Shown: in pieces, positions 59,261-64,000 of the stretch
Layout: the number at the start of each line of letters is the position of its first letter
How positions within the stretch are numbered: position 1 is the first letter of the stretch
NCBI RefSeq assembly: GCF_002176815.1
Contig: NZ_CP021648.1
Span: forward strand, 186,001 to 250,000
Length of the DNA stretch: 64,000 nt
Direction of reading: 5' to 3'
Source of the DNA: Acidovorax sp. T1
Lineage (GTDB): Bacteria > Pseudomonadota > Gammaproteobacteria > Burkholderiales > Burkholderiaceae_C
Notes under the pieces: generated by a model
Told to the model about the DNA's origin: nothing
Database searches by the model: none
The model's input: only the letters and a program-made list of their open reading frames with translations
Position numbers and translations under genes: made by a program

Positions 59261-59767
59261 ATGATCAAAGTCGGTGATACCCTGCCCGCCACCACCCTGA
59301 TGGAATACTCGGAAGTGGAGGGCGAAGGTTGCAGCATCGGCCCGAACGCCGTGCCCGTGGACAAGGCCACCGCCGGCAAGACCATTGCGCTGTTTGCCCT
59401 GCCGGGTGCCTTCACCCCCACCTGTTCTGCCCAGCATGTGCCCGGCTATGTGGCGAAGGCGGCGGAGTTCAAGGCGGCGGGCGTGGACGAGATCTGGTGC
59501 TTGAGCGTCAACGATGCCTTTGTGATGGGTGCCTGGGCGCGCGACCAGAAGACCGATGGCAAGGTGCGCATGCTCGGCGACGGCGATGCCGCCTTTGCCA
59601 AGGCCACGGGCCTGACGCTGGATCTGACGGGCAAGGGGCTCGGTCTGCGCAGTAACCGCTATTCGATGCTGGTGCGCGACGGCAAGGTCGTTACGCTCAA
59701 TGTGGAAGCCCCCGGGCAGTTCGCCGTGAGCGATGCCGATACGTTGCTGGCGCAAGCCAAGGCTTGA
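59261..59767 (+). CDS. Peroxiredoxin, Prx5/atypical 2-Cys type
   Basis: A 168-residue thiol peroxidase that reduces hydroperoxides. The peroxidatic Cys is in LPGAFTPTCSAQHVPGYV (about 43-60) and the C-terminal half (NDAFVMGAWARDQ, SNRYSMLVRDGKV) is that of the AHP1/PRX5 group. ATG 59261 with GGAG six bases upstream is chosen; ATG 59255 is also possible. Separated from rpsQ by a terminator. Confidence 0.93.
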   Translation: MIKVGDTLPATTLMEYSEVEGEGCSIGPNAVPVDKATAGKTIALFALPGAFTPTCSAQHVPGYVAKAAEFKAAGVDEIWCLSVNDAFVMGAWARDQKTDGKVRMLGDGDAAFAKATGLTLDLTGKGLGLRSNRYSMLVRDGKVVTLNVEAPGQFAVSDADTLLAQAKA

Positions 59768-59775
59768 TGGTTGCT

Positions 59776-59827
59776 ATAAAATAAATAGCTGCAGGCGCTT
59801 TATATATAAGCGCTTGCAGCCTATTTG
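59776..59827. repeat. Dispersed palindromic repeat, copy 12
   Basis: AAATAGCTGCAGGCGCTTTA, TATATAAGCGCTTGCAGCC, then TATTTGA. A near-perfect palindrome between convergent peroxiredoxin and acetyltransferase genes, where it could serve as a two-way terminator-like hairpin. Confidence 0.9.
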
Positions 59828-59829
59828 AC

Positions 59830-60321
59830 TCAAAGAATGTCCGCCTTGAGGTAATGCGCCCCGGCAATGGGGTTGTGATAGTAGGGCGGAATTTCCTCGA
59901 AGCCGAGGTCGCCATACAAGGCCCGCGCGGACTCCATTTCGTCCAGCGTATCGAGCAGCACGCAGGCGTATCCGGCCTGCCGCGCCGCATCCAGCGCGGC
60001 CTCGGCCAGCTGCCGGCCCAGGCCAAAGCCCCGAAACGCCTTGCGCACATACAGGCGTTTCATTTCGGCGGCGTTGGGGTAGTCTGCTGTGTCCATCGGG
60101 CGCAAGGCGCAGCAGCCGGCAATGGCACCGTCCACCTCGGCCAGCAGCAAATGCCCGCGCGGTGCTGCGTACTCTCCAGGCAACTGCGCCAGTTCGGTTT
60201 CGAAATCCTGAAAGCACAAATCGACATCCAGGCTGTCGGCATACTCCCGGAAGATGGCTCGCACCGCCTCCAGCTCATGGGGCTGGGACGGGGTCAGCAG
60301 GGTGACAGGTAGCTTTTCCAC
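59830..60321 (-). CDS. GNAT-family N-acetyltransferase
   Basis: A 163-residue acyl-CoA-dependent transferase. The acetyl-CoA binding motif appears as MKRLYVRKAFRGFGLGRQLA (the R/Q-x-x-G-x-G/A core is RGFGLG), with ALYGDLGFEEIPPYYHNPIA near the C-terminus. The frame opens further upstream; GTG at 60321 is chosen because family similarity begins at VTLLTPSQPHELEAVRAIF. Substrate unknown. Confidence 0.85.
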   Translation of the reverse strand: MEKLPVTLLTPSQPHELEAVRAIFREYADSLDVDLCFQDFETELAQLPGEYAAPRGHLLLAEVDGAIAGCCALRPMDTADYPNAAEMKRLYVRKAFRGFGLGRQLAEAALDAARQAGYACVLLDTLDEMESARALYGDLGFEEIPPYYHNPIAGAHYLKADIL

Positions 60322-60493
60322 AACGCAAGCGGGCTGATGCAAAAGAACAGTGTAGCGGCACTGGCCTGCAGGCAGCACTGCATGAAGGCCTGAGCCCAAC
60401 CCGGAGCTCCCAACCCGTGCCCACCATCAGGATGTTGCGGCGCAGGCCGCACGCACGACCAAAGCCTGCGGGGCAACTATCGATGGCAGTGAA

Positions 60494-60997
60494 TCAGGTT
60501 TCTGCCAGCAGTTTTTCGATCAGCCGGTGCAGTTCCGGAAAGTCGGGGGCCCCGACATAGCTTTTCACAATCTCGCCGCGCTTGTTGACGATGAACGTCG
60601 AGGGCGTCAGGCGCACGTCGCCCCAGGCCTTCGCTGCCGCGCCCGTGTTGTCGAGCGCCACCTTGAACGGCAGCTTGCGCGATTCGGCAAAGTTCACCAC
60701 GTAGCTGGGCGGGTCGTAGCTCATGGCCACGGCCAGGGTGTCAAAGCCCTGGGCGTGGTATTTGTTGTGGGTGGCGATGATTTCGGGCATCTCGGCCACG
60801 CAGGTGGTGCAGCTGGTGGCCCAGAAATTCACCAGCGTGACCTTGCCGCGCAGATCGGCAGTGGTTTGGCGCGAGCCGTCCAGCAGCACGAACGTGGATT
60901 CGGGCGCCGCAGAACGCCCGGCGTCCAGATACACCCACGCACCCACGCCGACAAAAGCCACCAATGCGGCGCCCACCGCCCAATGCTTGATACCCAT
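60494..60997 (-). CDS. TlpA-like thiol-disulfide oxidoreductase
   Basis: A 167-residue periplasmic, membrane-anchored thioredoxin-like protein. One N-terminal membrane segment (VGAALVAFVGVGAWVYL) precedes the redox motif C63-T-T-C66 (FWATSCTTCVAEMPEI). LTPSTFIVNKRGEIV contains the conserved cis-Pro. Such proteins reduce disulfides, often in cytochrome c or copper-site assembly. No ccm or sco gene is near. GAGGA lies before the ATG. Confidence 0.92.
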   Translation of the reverse strand: MGIKHWAVGAALVAFVGVGAWVYLDAGRSAAPESTFVLLDGSRQTTADLRGKVTLVNFWATSCTTCVAEMPEIIATHNKYHAQGFDTLAVAMSYDPPSYVVNFAESRKLPFKVALDNTGAAAKAWGDVRLTPSTFIVNKRGEIVKSYVGAPDFPELHRLIEKLLAET

Positions 60998-61168
60998 GAC
61001 ATCCTCATCCAAAAACTGTGGGCCACGCCCAAGGCTGCATTGTGCAGGACTCCCTGCCCATCCTGTCGCCCCGTGTGACCATTTAAAAGAGACTTCGTAC
61101 GGCCATAAAAGTTCGCTCGGGCGGGGCATGGCGCCGCGCCGCTGCATGCCACTGCCCATAATCGGGCC

Positions 61169-61696
61169 ATGAACTGGACATTGACCTGGCCCGTCGCCCT
61201 GCTGCTGGCCGCCTGCAGCCCCGCCCTGAACTGGCGCAGCGTGCCGCTCGACGGTGCCGCGCTCATTGCCACCCTGCCGTGCAAGCCCGACCATGCCACG
61301 CGCACCGTGGAAATGGCCGGTGCGCCGGTGGAACTGGCCATGGCAGGCTGCGAAGCCGACAACGCCACCTTTGCCGTGTCGTCTGCCGCACTGCCCGATC
61401 CCGCCCGGGCCGATGCTGCGCTGGCGCATTGGCGGGCTGCCGTGCTGGCCCGCGTGGGGGCCACCACCGTGCTCTCCGAGCAGCCGTTTGCCCGGCCGGG
61501 CATGCTGCCGCAGCCATCGTCGGTGCGTCTGGTGGCGCAGGGCCGGCGCGCGGATGGCACGCCCGTCACCGTGCAGGGTGTGTGGTTTGCGCGCGCGGTG
61601 GGCCCGCAAGTGCGGCTGTACCACGCGGTGGTGTACACCGCCAAGCCCCGGCCCGACGTGGCCGACGCCCTTTTTGCCGGCCTGAGTCTTCAATGA
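61169..61696 (+). CDS. Putative lipoprotein of unknown function
   Basis: A 175-residue protein with a short signal and lipobox LLAAC (Cys16). The mature part resembles no family I know; it holds two more cysteines (LPCKPDHAT and AGCEADNAT) that could pair, and ends in a YHAVVYTAKPRPDVADALFA segment. Upstream of the PTS genes by 84 bp and on the same strand. Confidence 0.7.
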   Translation: MNWTLTWPVALLLAACSPALNWRSVPLDGAALIATLPCKPDHATRTVEMAGAPVELAMAGCEADNATFAVSSAALPDPARADAALAHWRAAVLARVGATTVLSEQPFARPGMLPQPSSVRLVAQGRRADGTPVTVQGVWFARAVGPQVRLYHAVVYTAKPRPDVADALFAGLSLQ

Positions 61697-61780
61697 GCCT
61701 GTTGCAGCCGCGCACCGCCCGCGGCCGGACTGTGGCGGCAGCGTTTTGGGCCGCCATAATGCAAGGCAAACCATCACACC

Positions 61781-62230
61781 ATGAGCACCAGCATTCTCAT
61801 CATTGCCCACGCCCCGCTGGCGCATGCCTTGCGCGAATGCGCGCTGCATGTGTTTGCCGACTGTGGCGACAGCGTGGCGGCGCTGGACGTGCAGCCCCAC
61901 GCGGCCCCTGAAGACAGCCTGGCGCAGGCGCACGGCCTGCTGGAGCAGCTGGGCATCCATTCCACGCTGGTGCTGACCGACTTGTTTGGCGCCACGCCCT
62001 GCAATATCGCCCAGCGCCTGGTGGACGGCGTTGGCTCGCGCCTGGTGGCGGGGGTGAACCTGCCCATGCTGCTGCGTGCCGTGAGCTACCGGGCTGAACC
62101 CCTGGATGCCGTGGTATCGCGCGCCGTGGTGGGCGGCACCCAGGGTGTGATGCAGGTGGCCATTGCGGCGCCGCAGAACCAGATTCGACGAAACTCCCAT
62201 GACCAAGACCCGTACAACCATCAACAATAA
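61781..62230 (+). CDS. PTS EIIA component, mannose (Man) type
   Basis: A 149-residue soluble phosphocarrier. The phosphorylated His is in ILIIAHAPLAHALRE near residue 10, and LTDLFGATPCNIAQRL is a family signature. No EIIB, EIIC or EIID gene is adjacent, so this belongs to a regulatory PTS that modulates other proteins rather than moving sugar. Its end overlaps ptsH by 32 nt. Confidence 0.92.
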   Translation: MSTSILIIAHAPLAHALRECALHVFADCGDSVAALDVQPHAAPEDSLAQAHGLLEQLGIHSTLVLTDLFGATPCNIAQRLVDGVGSRLVAGVNLPMLLRAVSYRAEPLDAVVSRAVVGGTQGVMQVAIAAPQNQIRRNSHDQDPYNHQQ

Positions 62231-62468
62231 GCTGGGCCTGCATGCCCGGGCGTCGGCCAAGCTGACCAAGCTGGCGGGCAGTTTCCCCTGCGATGTTTTC
62301 ATGAGCCGGGGCGAGCGCCGCATCAACGCCAAGAGCATCATGGGCGTGATGATGCTGGCCGCCGGCATGGGCACCGAGGTGGAAATCGAGACCATTGGCG
62401 AGCGCGAGCAGGAGGCCATGGATGCACTGCTTGCGTTGATTGCCGACAAGTTCGGCGAGGGCGAGTGA
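62199..62468 (+). CDS. ptsH: Phosphocarrier protein HPr
   Basis: An 89-residue phosphocarrier. The active His is in NKLGLHARASAKL and the regulatory Ser region is INAKSIMGVMMLAA, so HPr kinase control is possible. Start MTKTRTTINNK lies inside the EIIA gene, indicating coupled translation. Confidence 0.95.
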   Translation: MTKTRTTINNKLGLHARASAKLTKLAGSFPCDVFMSRGERRINAKSIMGVMMLAAGMGTEVEIETIGEREQEAMDALLALIADKFGEGE

Positions 62469-62566
62469 TCTTGGCTGCCGTGCGTGCCGATCGCGCGGGG
62501 TGCTGGCCCGGCGCGATGCGCCTGGGCTGACGCGGTGGTAGAACAGTTGCCAGAAAAGGATCTTCG

Positions 62567-64000
62567 ATGACGTTTTCCGTCCACGGTCTTGCGGTTGCCC
62601 GGGGCATCGCCATTGGCCGGGCCGTGCTGGTGGCTTCGAGCCGCGTGGATGTGGCGCACTATTTCATCCAGCCCGAGCAGGTGCTGGCGGAAGTCGAGCG
62701 GGTGCGCCAGGGGCGCAACGCGGTGGCCGAGGAATTGCAGCGCCTGCAGGCCGACATGCCGCCCGATGCGCCACCTGAGCTGACTGCGCTGCTGGACGTG
62801 CATCTCATGCTGCTGCAGGATGAGATGCTCACTGGCGGGGTCAAGCACTGGATTTCCGAGCGCCTGTACAACGCCGAATGGGCGCTGACCACGCAGTTCG
62901 AACTGATCGCGCGCCAGTTCGACGAGATGGAAGACGAATACCTGCGCGAGCGCAAGGCCGACCTGGAGCAGGTGGTCGAACGCATCCTGCGCTACATGAA
63001 GGGCGTGGCCAGCCCCGTGGCGCCGCCGGCCAGCAGCCCGCGCCGCAAGACCCAGCAAGACCTGCTGCTCGACGACACGGTGGATGTGCCCTTGGTGCTG
63101 GTGGCGCACGACCTGTCGCCGGCCGACATGCTGCAGTTCAAGCAAAGCGTGTTCGCCGGCTTCGTGACCGATGTGGGCGGCAAGACCTCGCACACCGCTA
63201 TCGTGGCGCGCAGCATGGACATTCCGGCCGTGGTGGGGGCGCGTTCGGCCAGCCAGCTGGTGCGCCAGGACGACTGGGTCATCATCGACGGCGATGCCGG
63301 GGTGATGATTGTCGATCCCTCGCCTATCATCCTGGCCGAATACGGCTTTCGCCAGCGCCAGATTGATCTGGAGCGCGAGCGCCTGGCGCGCCTGCGCCAC
63401 ACGCCCGCGGTCACGCTCGACGGCCACAAGGTGGAGCTGCTGGCCAACATCGAGCAGCCCGGCGATGCCGCGGCCGCCGTGCGCGCTGGCGCCGTGGGTG
63501 TGGGGCTGTTCCGCAGCGAATTCCTGTTTATGGGAAAAAACGGCAATTTGCCCGACGAAGACGAACAATACCGCGCGTACTGCGAGGCTATTGATGGCAT
63601 GCAGGGCCTGCCGGTCACCATCCGCACCATCGACGTGGGCGCCGACAAGCCGCTCGACAAAGGCTTCAAGGACACGCACCTGAACCCGGCGCTGGGCTTG
63701 CGCGCCATCCGCTGGAGCCTGGCCGATCCGTCGATGTTCCGCAACCAGCTGCGTGCCGTGTTGCGCGCCGCGGCCTATGGCAAGGTCAAGCTGTTGTTCC
63801 CGATGCTGGCGCACCTGCACGAAATCGAGCAGACGCTGGCCCAGGTCGAGCTGGCGCGTGCCGAGCTGGATGCACGGGGCGTGCCCTATGGTCCGGTCGA
63901 GCTCGGTGCCATGATCGAGGTGCCCGCAGCCGCGCTGATGGTGCGCAGCTTTCTGCGGTATTTCGACTTTCTGTCCATCGGCACCAATGACCTCATCCAG
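62567..64000 (+). CDS. ptsI: PTS enzyme I (partial, cut by window end)
   Basis: The first 478 residues of phosphoenolpyruvate-protein phosphotransferase, running off the window. The phospho-accepting His is in DVGGKTSHTAIVARSMDIPA (about 203-222); the PEP-binding TIM-barrel half begins with VGLFRSEFLFM and TIRTIDVGADKPL, and the visible end ...SIGTNDLIQ is at the next active-site loop. AAAGGA lies before the ATG. Third gene of EIIA-HPr-EI. Confidence 0.96.
   Translation, partial: MTFSVHGLAVARGIAIGRAVLVASSRVDVAHYFIQPEQVLAEVERVRQGRNAVAEELQRLQADMPPDAPPELTALLDVHLMLLQDEMLTGGVKHWISERLYNAEWALTTQFELIARQFDEMEDEYLRERKADLEQVVERILRYMKGVASPVAPPASSPRRKTQQDLLLDDTVDVPLVLVAHDLSPADMLQFKQSVFAGFVTDVGGKTSHTAIVARSMDIPAVVGARSASQLVRQDDWVIIDGDAGVMIVDPSPIILAEYGFRQRQIDLERERLARLRHTPAVTLDGHKVELLANIEQPGDAAAAVRAGAVGVGLFRSEFLFMGKNGNLPDEDEQYRAYCEAIDGMQGLPVTIRTIDVGADKPLDKGFKDTHLNPALGLRAIRWSLADPSMFRNQLRAVLRAAAYGKVKLLFPMLAHLHEIEQTLAQVELARAELDARGVPYGPVELGAMIEVPAAALMVRSFLRYFDFLSIGTNDLIQ

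Noticed and set aside
60494..63820. A 1,108-codon open frame on the minus strand opposite ptsI, ptsH and EIIA genes.
   Set aside because: It is antisense to genes with clear active-site motifs. High GC in the third codon position keeps the opposite strand open. Only its last 167 codons (the TlpA-like gene) are real.

Overview
This is a GC-rich bacterial chromosome segment, almost certainly from a betaproteobacterium of the family Comamonadaceae (Acidovorax, Alicycliphilus or Diaphorobacter type). The evidence is the gene families and their order (gatCAB beside mreBCD-mrdA, the rpsL-rpsG-fusA-tuf-rpsJ cluster, an EIIA(Man)-HPr-EI regulatory PTS) and a dispersed palindromic intergenic repeat with at least 12 copies here. 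No database search was possible; names rest on reading motifs and whole-protein resemblance.

Layout. 0.2-8.9 kb: AmpG-type permease, M48 protease, diguanylate cyclase, metallo-beta-lactamase-fold hydrolase, GspE/PilB-type ATPase, exonuclease III, pyrE and a DUF4124-type protein. 9.0-17.2 kb: gatC-gatA-gatB on the minus strand, divergent from mreB-mreC-mreD-mrdA (cell-shape and elongation peptidoglycan synthesis). 17.3-21.6 kb: EamA transporter, polar amino-acid ABC importer, TauE/SafE permease. 21.8-27.9 kb: accessory island made of an IS21-family element (istA/istB) and, 115 bp beyond it, a 3,359-bp Tn402-like transposon with 25-bp terminal repeats and a perfect 5-bp target duplication (GTAAC). 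That transposon holds a TniR-type resolvase with a res site, an attC site, a QacF/QacH-like small multidrug resistance cassette, and an AT-rich block with a Firmicutes-like NAD(P)-binding reductase. It has no recognisable tniA, tniB, tniQ or intI. It sits between a well-matched sigma-54 promoter and the ammonium transporter gene amt.

27.9-48.7 kb: amt, GMC oxidoreductase, a four-gene MCE/Mla-type lipid transport operon, CsbD, a Cys-pair repeat protein, a second diguanylate cyclase, hydrolases, M14 peptidase, hemolysin III, MarC, CorA, hemB, hemJ-like, VanZ-like, ferredoxin-like and D,D-carboxypeptidase genes. 48.9-59.2 kb: ribosomal superoperon rpsL-rpsG-fusA-tuf-rpsJ // rplC-rplD-rplW-rplB-rpsS-rplV-rpsC-rplP-rpmC-rpsQ, with its own promoter before rplC and a terminator after rpsQ. 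59.3-64.0 kb: peroxiredoxin, GNAT acetyltransferase, TlpA-like thioredoxin, a small lipoprotein, and the PTS genes; ptsI runs off the window.

The observations most worth a second look are the transposon that splits amt from its sigma-54 promoter, the foreign block that replaces the integrase end of that transposon and starts exactly at the cassette boundary, and the dispersed repeat family, one copy of which encodes a lipoprotein signal peptide.
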